From NCBI RefSeq assembly GCF_003244315.1, contig NZ_QKWH01000017.1:1-53041 (forward strand): DNA of 53,041 bases. The letters are read 5' to 3'. The position numbers and the translations under genes are program-made. A model generated the notes under the pieces. That model had not been told where the DNA came from, searched no databases, and saw nothing but the letters and a program-made list of their open reading frames with translations. The stretch's first letter is position 1. Each line of letters opens with the position of its first letter. Positions 31,879-41,417 of this stretch are shown one piece after another. The stretch comes from Xylanimonas oleitrophica. Lineage in GTDB: Bacteria > Actinomycetota > Actinomycetes > Actinomycetales > Cellulomonadaceae.

Positions 31879-33557
31879 GCGAGCAGCTGCTGGGTGCCGA
31901 ACCGTTCTTCAACCTCGTGGACGAGGGCTGGGTCCCGGTGCTGGACACGGCCGGTCGGTCCCGGGAGGTCTCTTTGCGCGAGGCGTTCCACCAGGCGGAC
32001 GAGATCGTGACCCTCACGGGGGAGCTGCCCACCCAGTCGGTGGCGCTGCTGCGCCTGCTGCTGGCGGTGCTGCACCGTGCGACGGACGGGCCCCGGCAGG
32101 TCGGGCACTGGGCCGACGTCCGGGACGACTGGGGCGGGACGCTCGAGGCGGTCGACGGCTATCTCGACCACTTTCACGACCGCTTCTGGCTCCAGCACCC
32201 GGAGCAGCCGTTCATGCAGGTGCCCGACCTGCGCACCGCGAAGGACGAGGTGTTCGGGCTCTCACGCATCGTGTGCGACGGGCCGGGGACCTCGACGTTC
32301 CTGACCACCCGGGTCGGTGCGGACCTCGACACCGCCACCTGGCCGGAGGCGGCTCGCTGGCTGCTGCACGCCCACGCCTACGACGTCTCGGGCATCCACT
32401 CGGGAGGAGTCGGTGACCCCCGGGTCAAGGGAGGCAAGGGCTACGGCATCGGGACCGGCTGGGCCGGCCAGATCGGTGCGATCCACCTCGTGGGCGAGAC
32501 TCTCCGCGACACGCTGCTGCTCAACCTCCTGGCCCCGGACGCCGTCGGCATGCAGATCGACGTCGACGCCGACCTGCCGGTGTGGGAGCGGGCGCCGCTC
32601 ACGGTGCTGCCCGAGGGCTGGCACCCCGACGACGATTCCGGGCGGAGCTACCGGCAGCCCACCGGCCCGGTGGACCTGTACACCTGGCCCACGCGCCGCA
32701 TCCGGCTGTTCGGCACCCGCGAGCGCGCCACCGGCGTGATCAACGCCCAGGGGGACCGGGCCACGCCCCAGAACCGGTTCACCGTGGAGTCCATGACGGC
32801 TTGGCGGTACTCGGAGCCCCAGACCAAGGCCGCCGGCCAGGTCACGTACATGCCGCTCAAGCACGACGCGGCACGCTCCTTCTGGCGAGGGCTCGAAGCG
32901 CTCCTCCCGCACACCAGCCGCCCCGTCAAGCCTGGCGGCCCGGACCGGCGCAGGCCGCCGGCGCTCGCGGCCTGGGTCGCGGAGCTGCGCACCGACGGTC
33001 ACCTCGACGACCGCCTGCTGCGGTGGCGGGCCGTGGGGATCGAGTACGGCTCCAACGAGTCGGTGTTCGACGAGATCGTGGCGGACGAGATCGTGCTCCC
33101 GGTCGCGCTGCTCGCGGACCGCGTGCTGGCGCAGGAGGCGGTGGACGCCGTCGACGCGGCGGAGAAGGCCGTCTACGCGCTCGGGAGCCTGGCGCAGAAC
33201 GTCGCCCTGGCCGCGGGGGGCTCTCCCGAGTCGGACGGGCCTCGGGAGCAGGTATCCGTCCGCGCGTACGCGGCACTCGACCAGGAGTTCCGACGCTGGG
33301 TGCCCACCCTCACCGCGAGCGCTGACGCCGCCGAGCGGCGGGCCTCGTGGCACCGCACGGTGCTGCGCCTGGTGAGCTCGCTCGCCGACGAGGTGGTCGA
33401 CGCCGCGGGGCCCGCGGCTCTGGTGGGCCGGACGTCGGGCGGGCAGTTCCGCGACGCCGGTCTCGCGCTGCACTGGTTCCGCAAGAGGGTGCGCGAGGTC
33501 CTTCCGCACGCCCGTCCGACCGGCCGCTCCGGGCCGGAGACCGAGGAGGCCGCATGA
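31875..33557 (+). CDS. casA: Cascade large subunit Cas8e (Cse1/CasA)
   Basis: 560-aa large subunit of type I-E Cascade; it reads the PAM and contacts Cas3. It opens with the typical FFNLVDEGWVPVLDTAGR. HSGGVGDPRVKGGKGYGIG near residue 175 is a conserved actinobacterial Cse1 segment, and the C-terminal third is the expected four-helix bundle. Length is normal (about 500-560). ATG overlaps the cas3 stop; its own stop overlaps cse2. The PAM it reads may be AAC/AAG, judged from the array. Confidence 0.93.
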   Translation: MSEQLLGAEPFFNLVDEGWVPVLDTAGRSREVSLREAFHQADEIVTLTGELPTQSVALLRLLLAVLHRATDGPRQVGHWADVRDDWGGTLEAVDGYLDHFHDRFWLQHPEQPFMQVPDLRTAKDEVFGLSRIVCDGPGTSTFLTTRVGADLDTATWPEAARWLLHAHAYDVSGIHSGGVGDPRVKGGKGYGIGTGWAGQIGAIHLVGETLRDTLLLNLLAPDAVGMQIDVDADLPVWERAPLTVLPEGWHPDDDSGRSYRQPTGPVDLYTWPTRRIRLFGTRERATGVINAQGDRATPQNRFTVESMTAWRYSEPQTKAAGQVTYMPLKHDAARSFWRGLEALLPHTSRPVKPGGPDRRRPPALAAWVAELRTDGHLDDRLLRWRAVGIEYGSNESVFDEIVADEIVLPVALLADRVLAQEAVDAVDAAEKAVYALGSLAQNVALAAGGSPESDGPREQVSVRAYAALDQEFRRWVPTLTASADAAERRASWHRTVLRLVSSLADEVVDAAGPAALVGRTSGGQFRDAGLALHWFRKRVREVLPHARPTGRSGPETEEAA

Positions 33558-34240
33558 GCGAGTCCACGACCGTCGCTGCCGAGGAGACGGTGCCGCCGTC
33601 CGCCCGGGTCCGGGAGCTGGTGGCTCGCCGTGCGGCCTCGCTCCAGGCGAAGCTCCACAGCGACAGCAGGAGTGCCGTCGCGCAGGCGCGCCGGGACCTG
33701 GCCCGTCTGCGTGCGGGCGTGGGGCGGGCACCGGGGGCAGACCCCACGACGTGGGCGCTCACCGTCGACGGGGTGCCTGGTGTGCCCGACGGCGACGCCC
33801 CGACGCCGCAGGAGCGGGCGGTGCACCTGGCGATGACGTTGTTCGGTGCCCACCAGCAGTCCCGTGAGGAAGGTATGCACCGCCCGGGCGTCGGCGTCGG
33901 CCAGGCGGTCGCGCGCCTCGAGCGCAAGACGGGTGGCCAGGAGCAGGAGGGCCCCTCGCCGGTGCGCCGCCGGTTCGACGCCATGATCACCAGCGGCAGC
34001 CTCACCGAGCTCGCCCACCACCTGCGCGGCCTGGTGCAGCGGATGCGCGCGGAGGGCGAGGGCCTCGACTACGGGATGCTCGCCGAGGACCTCCTGCAGT
34101 TCCAGCGGCCGGGCCGTGCCGACGACGTCCGGCGCCGCTGGGCCCGCCAGTACTACCGTCTCGACCGCTCCGAGGCGGCCGACGATCAGACCACCACCCC
34201 CGAGAGCACCCCCGAGACCACTGCCGAGGAGCACCCGTGA
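33554..34240 (+). CDS. casB: Cascade small subunit Cse2 (CasB)
   Basis: 228-aa helical subunit, two copies of which bridge the Cascade body and stabilise the R-loop. The core is visible from WALTVDG near residue 70 through AVHLAMTLFGAHQQS and GQAVARLE to RRRFDAMITSGSLTELAHHL and DYGMLAEDLLQFQ. The N- and C-terminal 25-60 residues are low-complexity and charged. ATG overlaps the cas8e stop (ATGA) and the stop overlaps the cas7e GTG. Confidence 0.9.
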   Translation: MSESTTVAAEETVPPSARVRELVARRAASLQAKLHSDSRSAVAQARRDLARLRAGVGRAPGADPTTWALTVDGVPGVPDGDAPTPQERAVHLAMTLFGAHQQSREEGMHRPGVGVGQAVARLERKTGGQEQEGPSPVRRRFDAMITSGSLTELAHHLRGLVQRMRAEGEGLDYGMLAEDLLQFQRPGRADDVRRRWARQYYRLDRSEAADDQTTTPESTPETTAEEHP

Positions 34241-35379
34241 GCCGCACCATCGTGGACGTCCACCTGCTGCAGACCGTCCCGCCGAGCAACCTCAACCGTG
34301 ACGACAACGGCTCGCCGAAGACGGCGACGTACGGCGGCGTGCGCCGGGCCCGGGTGTCGTCCCAGGCGTGGAAGCGGGCCACCCGTGAGGCGTTCAAGGA
34401 CCACCTGGACAGCAGCGAGCTCGGCGTGCGCACCAAGCGGGTCGTGGAGCTGATCGCGGAGCGAATCCTGACTCAGGGCGCCGACCTCACCCGTGAGGAG
34501 GCGCTCGCGGCGGCGGAGACGGTGCTCAAGGAGGCGGGGATCGCCGTCAAGGAGCCGCGGGGTAATAAGGGCGCCCCGGCCGAGTCGGGCTACCTGCTTT
34601 TCCTCTCCGCCCAGCAGCGCGACGCTCTCGCGGAGCTGGCGGCGGAGGCTGCGGCGTCGGGCGAGAAGCCGGACAAGAAGGCGGCGCAGGCCCTGATCAA
34701 GGGCAAGAACTCGATCGACCTCGCGCTCTTCGGGCGGATGGTCGCCGACGTCACGGACCTCAACGTGGACGCCTCGTGCCAGGTGGCGCACGCGCTGTCG
34801 ACCCACGTGGTGGAGACGGAGTACGACTACTTCACGGCGGTGGACGACCACAAGGCGGACGACGCCGAGGAGGACGCGGGCGCCGGCATGATCGGCACGG
34901 TGGAGTTCAACTCCGCCACGCTGTACCGCTACGCCACCATCGACGTCGACCTGCTCGCCAAGAACCTGGGTGACGTCGAGGCCGCCGAGCGTGCGGTTCG
35001 TGCGTTCCTCCAGGCGTTCGTGCGTTCGATGCCCACGGGCAAGCAGAACACGTTCGCCAACCGCACCCTGCCCGACGCCGTCGTGGTGAGCGTCCGCGAG
35101 GACCAGCCGGTCTCCTATGTCGGGGCGTTCGAGGAGGCGGTCACCGAGACGCTCGACGGCGGCCGGGTGCGCCGCTCGGCGCAGAAGCTCGCCGAGCACG
35201 CCCGCAGCGTGACGGAGGCCTACGGCGGGGAGCCGGTCAAGACCTGGGTCGTGGGCGTCGGTGCGGCGGGCGAGCCGCTCGAGGCGCTCGGGGAGCGGAC
35301 ATCGTTCGACGACGCCGTCGCGTCCGTGGCCTCCCTGGTCGCGGAGCGTCTGGCGGCGGGTGCCGCCACCTCCGCATGA
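34237..35379 (+). CDS. casC: Cascade backbone subunit Cas7e (Cse4/CasC)
   Basis: 380-aa RRM-fold protein, six copies of which form the crRNA-bound filament; its thumb inserts at every sixth nucleotide and flips it out. VDVHLLQTVPPSNLNRDDNG at the N-terminus and RRARVSSQAWKRATREAF are family signatures, and FVRSMPTGKQNTFANRT near residue 260 is the conserved C-terminal motif. The 6-nt flipping is what makes the mismatch pattern of the mini-CRISPR guide meaningful. GTG start overlaps the cse2 stop (GTGA). Confidence 0.95.
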   Translation: MSRTIVDVHLLQTVPPSNLNRDDNGSPKTATYGGVRRARVSSQAWKRATREAFKDHLDSSELGVRTKRVVELIAERILTQGADLTREEALAAAETVLKEAGIAVKEPRGNKGAPAESGYLLFLSAQQRDALAELAAEAAASGEKPDKKAAQALIKGKNSIDLALFGRMVADVTDLNVDASCQVAHALSTHVVETEYDYFTAVDDHKADDAEEDAGAGMIGTVEFNSATLYRYATIDVDLLAKNLGDVEAAERAVRAFLQAFVRSMPTGKQNTFANRTLPDAVVVSVREDQPVSYVGAFEEAVTETLDGGRVRRSAQKLAEHARSVTEAYGGEPVKTWVVGVGAAGEPLEALGERTSFDDAVASVASLVAERLAAGAATSA

Positions 35380-36101
35380 GCACGCTCCTGCTGCGCCTGG
35401 CCGGCCCCATGCAGGCATGGGGAGGGTCCTCACGCTTCACGCGCAGGTCCACCGACCACGCCCCCACCAAGAGCGGCGTGGTCGGCCTGCTGGCGGCGGC
35501 GCGAGGGCTGCGGCGGACCGACCCGCTCGAGGAGCTGCTGACCCTGCGGTTCGGTGTGCGGATCGACCAGCCGGGGCGGGTCGAGCGTGACTTCCAGACG
35601 GCGCGGACGGCGGACGGCTCGAGGGCCTTCCCGCTGACGGAGCGGTTCTACCTGACGGACGCGACGTTCGTGGCGGCCGTCGAGGGCGACGACTCCCTCA
35701 TCGCCGCCCTCGACGAGGCCCTGCGGCGTCCCGTCTTCCCCCTGTACCTGGGCAGGCGCTCGTGCCCACCCGCCGGGCGCCTCAACCTCGGCGTGGTCCA
35801 CACCGACCTGTGGACGGCCCTGACGGACCTTGAGACCACCGAGTGGCAGGCCGCACGCTGGTGGAAGATCAAGCAGGGCAAGAACCTGGAGCTTGAGATG
35901 CTCCTGGACGCCGAGGCGGTGCCCGCGGACGTGCCGGACGCCGACCGGACCCCCTTCACGCAGAAGGACACCCCCATCAGCTACGACCCACGGCTGAGGC
36001 AGTACGGCCTGCGGCAGGTCGTCCGGACGGCGATCGCGATCTCCAACCCCGACGGTCGGGACCTCGCGCACGATCCCATGGCGCTGCTCGGAGGGGCCTG
36101 A
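35376..36101 (+). CDS. casD: Cascade subunit Cas5e (CasD)
   Basis: 241-aa RRM-fold subunit that caps the Cascade filament and holds the crRNA 5' handle. The N-terminal LLLRLAGPMQAWGGSSRF and RSTDHAPTKSGVVGLLAAA are the Cas5 signature, and RPVFPLYLGRRSCPPAGRL near residue 115 is also typical of Cas5e. ATG overlaps the cas7e stop; its last base is shared with the first base of the cas6e ATG. Confidence 0.95.
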   Translation: MSTLLLRLAGPMQAWGGSSRFTRRSTDHAPTKSGVVGLLAAARGLRRTDPLEELLTLRFGVRIDQPGRVERDFQTARTADGSRAFPLTERFYLTDATFVAAVEGDDSLIAALDEALRRPVFPLYLGRRSCPPAGRLNLGVVHTDLWTALTDLETTEWQAARWWKIKQGKNLELEMLLDAEAVPADVPDADRTPFTQKDTPISYDPRLRQYGLRQVVRTAIAISNPDGRDLAHDPMALLGGA

Positions 36102-36802
36102 TGCACCTGTCACGAATCCAGATCAATCCCGCGCGGCGCGGAGGGCGCACCCTCCTGGGGTCACCGCAGGCCATGCACGCCGCGGTGCTGGCCGCCTTCC
36201 CGCAGCCCGACGACGAGCGTGGCCGTGTGCTGTGGCGCGTCGACCGGGACGCCCACCAGCACTGGCTGTACGTGGTGAGCCGCCCCGCCCCCGACTTCGC
36301 CCACGTCGTCGAGCAGGCGGGATGGCCGACGACGCAGGGCGGTGACGAGGCGTGGACCGTGCGACCGTACGGACCGCTCTTGGATCGCCTCGCCGACGGT
36401 CAGGTGTGGGCCTTCCGTCTCACGGCCAACCCGACCCGGTCCAGCCGGGCCACCGAGGTGGTGGCCGGGATCCCGCAGGTGCCTGCCGGGTCGCCTCCCG
36501 GCGGCCGGTCCAAGCGGTACGCGCACGTGACCGTCGCGCAGCAGCAGGACTGGCTGCTCGACCGCGCGGAGCGTTGGGGCTTCGAGGTGCCCGAGAAGGA
36601 CGGCGTGCCCGACGTCGTCGTCCGTGACCGGCGCACCGAGCGCTTCAACCGCAAGGGAGCGACCGTCACCATCGCCAAGGCGACCTTCGACGGCATCCTC
36701 CGGGTCACCGACGCGCACGCCCTGCGCACGGCTCTGGTGGCAGGGATGGGGCCGGCCAAGGGGTACGGCTGCGGCCTGCTGACGCTCGCACCGGTGGGCT
36801 GA
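36101..36802 (+). CDS. casE: crRNA endoribonuclease Cas6e (CasE)
   Basis: 233-aa endonuclease that cuts pre-crRNA at the 3' base of the repeat hairpin and stays bound to it. The N-terminal HLSRIQINP and SPQAMHAAVLAAFP (with the expected catalytic His) and the C-terminal glycine-rich loop MGPAKGYGCGLLTLAP are the family marks. With the array repeat it should leave the 5' handle AUGAGCC plus one base; the upstream pseudo-repeat of the mini-CRISPR keeps that handle and the downstream one keeps the hairpin. Start overlaps the cas5e stop (TGATG). Confidence 0.94.
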   Translation: MHLSRIQINPARRGGRTLLGSPQAMHAAVLAAFPQPDDERGRVLWRVDRDAHQHWLYVVSRPAPDFAHVVEQAGWPTTQGGDEAWTVRPYGPLLDRLADGQVWAFRLTANPTRSSRATEVVAGIPQVPAGSPPGGRSKRYAHVTVAQQQDWLLDRAERWGFEVPEKDGVPDVVVRDRRTERFNRKGATVTIAKATFDGILRVTDAHALRTALVAGMGPAKGYGCGLLTLAPVG

Positions 36803-36806
36803 GCCC

Positions 36807-37772
36807 ATGATCCCGGGGGCGCGGCCACCGTCGGTGCCCGAGCTCGTCCGCGCGCAGGACCGGCTCACGTTCCTCTACCTGGAACGGTGCGTCGTCTCCC
36901 GGGACGCCAGCGCCATCACCGCGACGGACGAGCGCGGCACCGTGCACGTGCCCGCCGCGACCCTCGGCGCGCTCCTTCTCGGCCCCGGGACGAACGTGAC
37001 CCACCAGGCGATGGTGCTGCTCGCCGAGAGCGGATCCACCGTCGTCTGGATCGGTGAGAGGGGCGTGCGCTACTACGCGCACGGACGCTCCCTGGCACGC
37101 TCCTCCCGCCTGCTCGAGGCCCAGGCCAACCTGGTGACACGACGCGACTCGCGCCTCGCCGTGGCCCGCAAGATGTACGAGATGCGGTTCCCCGACGAGG
37201 ACGTCGCCGCGCTGACCATGCAGCAGCTCCGCGGGCGGGAAGGGGCCCGGGTGCGACGCGCTTATCGCGAGGAGTCCCGGCGCACAGGGGTCCCCTGGAC
37301 TGGGCGGGACTACCGCCCGGACGACTTCGCGGCGTCGGACCCCGTGAACCAGGCGCTCTCCGGGGCCACCACGTGCCTGTACGGGCTTGCCCACTCCGTC
37401 ATCGTCGCGCTGGGCTGCTCGCCGGGGCTCGGGTTCGTCCACACCGGGCACGAGCGGTCGTTCGTGTACGACGTCGCGGACCTGTACAAGGCCGAGCTCG
37501 CCATCCCGGTGGCGTTCGAGGCGGCGGCTCTCGATCTGACGGACATCAGCGGCCACGTGCGCCGGCAGATGCGGGACAGGATGTTCGAGACGCGGCTGCT
37601 CGAACGGTGCGTCCGAGACGTGCGCTGGTTGCTCCTGGGCGACAGCGACGAAGATGCCGCCACCGGGGCGGAGGACTGGGCTGACGTGGTCATGCTGTGG
37701 GACGGCCGGGACGGCACCGTCGCAGGTGGCACCTCTTACAGCACCGCCCAGGCGCTGGACGTCGACTGGTGA
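36807..37772 (+). CDS. cas1: CRISPR integrase Cas1, type I-E
   Basis: 321-aa integrase that with Cas2 inserts new spacers at the leader end of the array. The metal ligands are seen as E in GREGARVRRAY near residue 146, H in GFVHTGHERS near residue 211-214 and D in YDVADLYKAEL near residue 224. It begins 4 bp after cas6e and overlaps cas2 by 4 nt (GTGA). The C-terminus (AGGTSYSTAQALDVDW) is a short extension of the usual type I-E tail. Confidence 0.95.
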   Translation: MIPGARPPSVPELVRAQDRLTFLYLERCVVSRDASAITATDERGTVHVPAATLGALLLGPGTNVTHQAMVLLAESGSTVVWIGERGVRYYAHGRSLARSSRLLEAQANLVTRRDSRLAVARKMYEMRFPDEDVAALTMQQLRGREGARVRRAYREESRRTGVPWTGRDYRPDDFAASDPVNQALSGATTCLYGLAHSVIVALGCSPGLGFVHTGHERSFVYDVADLYKAELAIPVAFEAAALDLTDISGHVRRQMRDRMFETRLLERCVRDVRWLLLGDSDEDAATGAEDWADVVMLWDGRDGTVAGGTSYSTAQALDVDW

Positions 37773-38236
37773 TAGTCGTCGTCCTCTCGGTGACCCCTGA
37801 GAAGCTGCGCGGAGAGCTCACCAGGTGGCTTCTCGAGATCAGCGCCGGCGTCTACGTAGGTCACCTGCCCGCCCGCGTCCGCGAGATGTTGTGGCTACGG
37901 GTCGTCGAGGACGTCGGTCGTGGGCGGGCGCTGATGGTCTGGTCGACACGAGGCGAGCAGCGCCTCGCCTTCCGCGTCCACAACCACGCATGGGCTGTGG
38001 AGGACTTCGACGGTCTTGCACTGGTGCGCCGTCAGACGGCCGAGTCCCGGGAGCTCGCCCGTCGAAGGAGCCAGCCTGCCCGTGCTGGAGACGCCACAGG
38101 CGCTGGGCTGGACGAAGAGCAGAGACGCCGTGGCGGCGCGTGGAGCTTGGCCGGGCGCCGACGGCGGTACCGCAACGCCGTCGAGCGACGCCGGGATAGT
38201 GGTCCACCCAGCGAGGAGACTCCGTCCCCGGAGTGA
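37769..38236 (+). CDS. cas2: CRISPR-associated Cas2, type I-E, with long C-terminal extension
   Basis: 155-aa partner of Cas1. Residues 1-90 are the normal Cas2e fold: VVLSVTPEKLRGELTRWLLE, then SAGVYVGHLPARVREMLW and DFDGLALVRRQT, the same order as in the 94-aa E. coli protein. Residues 96-155 are extra, rich in Arg and Gln (RRRRYRNAVERRRD near 130-142) and not a DnaQ nuclease fusion. The extension occupies 38057-38236, exactly where the array leader should be, because the first repeat starts 44 bp after the stop. It may be real protein or simply an open frame running through leader DNA. GTG start overlaps cas1. Confidence 0.88.
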   Translation: MIVVVLSVTPEKLRGELTRWLLEISAGVYVGHLPARVREMLWLRVVEDVGRGRALMVWSTRGEQRLAFRVHNHAWAVEDFDGLALVRRQTAESRELARRRSQPARAGDATGAGLDEEQRRRGGAWSLAGRRRRYRNAVERRRDSGPPSEETPSPE

Positions 38237-38280
38237 AGGTGGATCGCTCTGCCTGGCGGTAAAGTCCCAGGTCAAGAAGT
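38237..38280 (+). promoter_or_regulatory. Visible part of the CRISPR leader
   Basis: Only 44 bp separate cas2 from the first repeat. TAAAGT (38260-38265) is a good -10; transcription would begin near 38272, a few bases before repeat 1. The -35 and any integration-host-factor site must lie in the end of the cas2 frame. Confidence 0.5.
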
Positions 38281-41200
38281 GTGCTCCCCGCATGAGCGGG
38301 GATGAGCCGCCAGCCGAGCACCGCCCCCGCACCGTCCGTGTAGTGCTCCCCGCATGAGCGGGGATGAGCCCTGTCCAGCCGTGAACGCCTGCTCCGGGTC
38401 GTAGTGCTCCCCGCATGAGCGGGGATGAGCCCCTCGCCGCGACACACCTGGGCGGTGAGGGCCGGTGCTCCCCGCATGAGCGGGGATGAGCCGTTCACCC
38501 TCGCGGGCATTCCCGGGCGTCGGTGGTGCTCCCCGCATGAGCGGGGATGAGCCCTCGTTCGAGTCCGTCGCGTCGGGGTTGTTCGTGTGCTCCCCGCATG
38601 AGCGGGGATGAGCCTGAGCCCAGCCCCGTGCGCCCAGCCGTAGAAGGCGTGCTCCCCGCATGAGCGGGGATGAGCCCGCGCCCGCACACCCGCTCGGCAA
38701 GGACCCGATGTGCTCCCCGCATGAGCGGGGATGAGCCCTCGGAGACGTCAACGTCAACCATCAGGCCACCGTGCTCCCCGCATGAGCGGGGATGAGCCCG
38801 GGACCATCGGGACGATCTACCTGTCCCGGTCGTGCTCCCCGCATGAGCGGGGATGAGCCCAAGGTGGAGTGGATGCCCGCCGAGCTCGCGGGGTGCTCCC
38901 CGCATGAGCGGGGATGAGCCCGCGATCAGCTGGGCGCCGCGGGCGTACAGGCCGTGCTCCCCGCATGAGCGGGGATGAGCCGATCGATCCGAGCCCGCCG
39001 GCGACCACCTTGAGGTGCTCCCCGCATGAGCGGGGATGAGCCGGCGAACGACAACGCATCCGTGACGATCGGGGGGTGCTCCCCGCATGAGCGGGGATGA
39101 GCCCTTGGACCGCTACGCCGACGCCCTGGACCGGGAGTGCTCCCCGCATGAGCGGGGATGAGCCCAGGTGTGCGAGCCCCTTGCGGACCTCGACCGCGTG
39201 CTCCCCGCATGAGCGGGGATGAGCCCCCCGCTGCCCCGACCACGGCACGACGACCCCGTGCTCCCCGCATGAGCGGGGATGAGCCGACGAACCTCGTCGA
39301 CTGGGGCAAGCGCATGGTGGTGCTCCCCGCATGAGCGGGGATGAGCCCTGCCCGTTGGGCTCCGCACCGAGGAGCTGCCGGTGCTCCCCGCATGAGCGGG
39401 GATGAGCCCGGGCTCCAGGCCTCCCGCAACCGCACCAAGCCGTGCTCCCCGCATGAGCGGGGATGAGCCCGAGGCGTCGGCGGCCGCCGACGCACTCAGG
39501 GAGTGCTCCCCGCATGAGCGGGGATGAGCCGGAGCGCGGGCACTCCACGGCGACCGTGCGCAGGTGCTCCCCGCATGAGCGGGGATGAGCCCGTCGATGG
39601 TCGGCATCAGCGAGCCCCCTCCCGGTGCTCCCCGCATGAGCGGGGATGAGCCGCGCTGCGCCAGGCGCGGCACCACGAGCTTCGCGTGCTCCCCGCATGA
39701 GCGGGGATGAGCCGCGCGCGGCATCCTGCTCGCTGCTGAATGTCTCGTGCTCCCCGCATGAGCGGGGATGAGCCGCCTGTGGACGCGCTGCTGTCCAACA
39801 TCGGGGGGTGCTCCCCGCCTGAGCGGGGATGAGCCCTCGATCACCGTCACGTCGCAGGTGGTCGAAGGGTGCTCCCCGCCTGAGCGGGGATGAGCCGACG
39901 CACACCCTCACGACGGCGGAGATGCCCGCGTGCTCCCCGCCTGAGCGGGGATGAGCCCCCACGAGGTACTGGGACGCTGGCCGGCGCGACAGTGCTCCCC
40001 GCCTGAGCGGGGATGAGCCGACCTCACCTCGTGGCGCGAGAAGGACCCCATCGTGCTCCCCGCCTGAGCGGGGATGAGCCCCAGGCACCGATCGAGAAGC
40101 GGGCGGTGGGCAGGTGCTCCCCGCCTGAGCGGGGATGAGCCGCGGCTGGCGGACCGCCTGCGCCCTGCGCGCACGTGCTCCCCGCCTGAGCGGGGATGAG
40201 CCCGGCCTCCTCAACGCCGACCTCGCCTCGACCGAGTGCTCCCCGCCTGAGCGGGGATGAGCCCCAGCTGCGGTCGTGGGTCTCGACGTCGACCGAGTGC
40301 TCCCCGCCTGAGCGGGGATGAGCCCGCCGCGCAAGACCGGCGGCGCGAGGCCCGCAAGTGCTCCCCGCCTGAGCGGGGATGAGCCGGGGTGCCGCCCTGT
40401 CAGGTTGGGAAGCCACCGGCGCTCCCCGCCTGAGCGGGGATGAGCCGTACGTCATCTACGCCCGGCGCATCTGGACGCCGTGCTCCCCGCCTGAGCGGGG
40501 ATGAGCCGCCTGCCGCCGGCGGCTCGATGCCCCGCGACTTGTGCTCCCCGCCTGAGCGGGGATGAGCCGATCGGGTTCGCCGAGTTCGAGCAGGCCATGA
40601 CGTGCTCCCCGCCTGAGCGGGGATGAGCCGACGTTGCGGCCGATCCAGTCCCACCCCGCCCTGTGCTCCCCGCCTGAGCGGGGATGAGCCGGCTGCGGCA
40701 GATGCGACGTCGTCGATCTGGCCGTGCTCCCCGCCTGAGCGGGGATGAGCCCTACAACCCCGCAACCGGCGTGGGCGACCCGTCGTGCTCCCCGCCTGAG
40801 CGGGGATGAGCCTTACTTCCAGGCTCGCGTGAATCCGGACGGCACGTGCTCCCCGCCTGAGCGGGGATGAGCCGTCGCGCGGCCTGGTCGAGCCGGTGTG
40901 GGAGTCGTGCTCCCCGCCTGAGCGGGGATGAGCCCTTCTTCCAGGCGTCGCCCTCCAGGCCCTTGGCGTGCTCCCCGCCTGAGCGGGGATGAGCCGGTCG
41001 TCAACCTCCGAGCCGAGGAGATCGTCGGGTGCTCCCCGCCTGAGCGGGGATGAGCCCGTGACCAGCGCGTTCTCCAATGGCGGGCTGTCGTGCTCCCCGC
41101 CTGAGCGGGGATGAGCCCAGCGGGAAGGCCAGGCCGCCACGGTCGACGGCGTGCTCCCCGCCTGAGCGGGGATGAGCCCGGCTTGTCGACCGTCAGGAAG

Positions 41201-41361
41201 CGGTCCAGCAGGTGCTCCCCGCATGAGCGGGGATGAGTCCCGCGCTCGCCGCTCGATGGGTCAGTACGCAAGGTGCTCCCCGCATGAGCGGGGATGAGCC
41301 GGCACCTGTCTCGCACACGTCGTAGCTGATGGAGTGCTCCCCGCATTAGCCTGGATGAACC
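38281..41361 (+). CRISPR. Type I-E CRISPR array, 51 repeats and 50 spacers
   Basis: 28-bp repeats begin every 60-62 bp. The repeat has arms CCCCGC/GCGGGG (positions 6-11 and 16-21), loop NTGA and 3' end ATGAGCC; it starts GTGCTC. Spacers are 32-34 nt, mostly 33, and no two are alike. Repeats 1-25 have A as first loop base (CATGA), repeats 26-48 have C (CCTGA), repeats 49-50 have A again. Repeat 36 starts GCG instead of GTG, repeat 49 ends GAGTC, and repeat 51 (41334-41361) is degenerate, marking the old end. The base after each repeat is C 27 times, G 21, T 2, A never. Transcription runs away from cas2. Confidence 0.98.
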
Positions 41362-41417
41362 CGAGCGCCCCGTGCCCGAGCCCGGGCCGTCCACGGGCTC
41401 CGCTACTGTCGGCTGGC

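Noticed and set aside
37769-38236. Cas2-DnaQ exonuclease fusion
   Set aside because: The 60-residue extension is far too short and has no DEDD exonuclease motifs.
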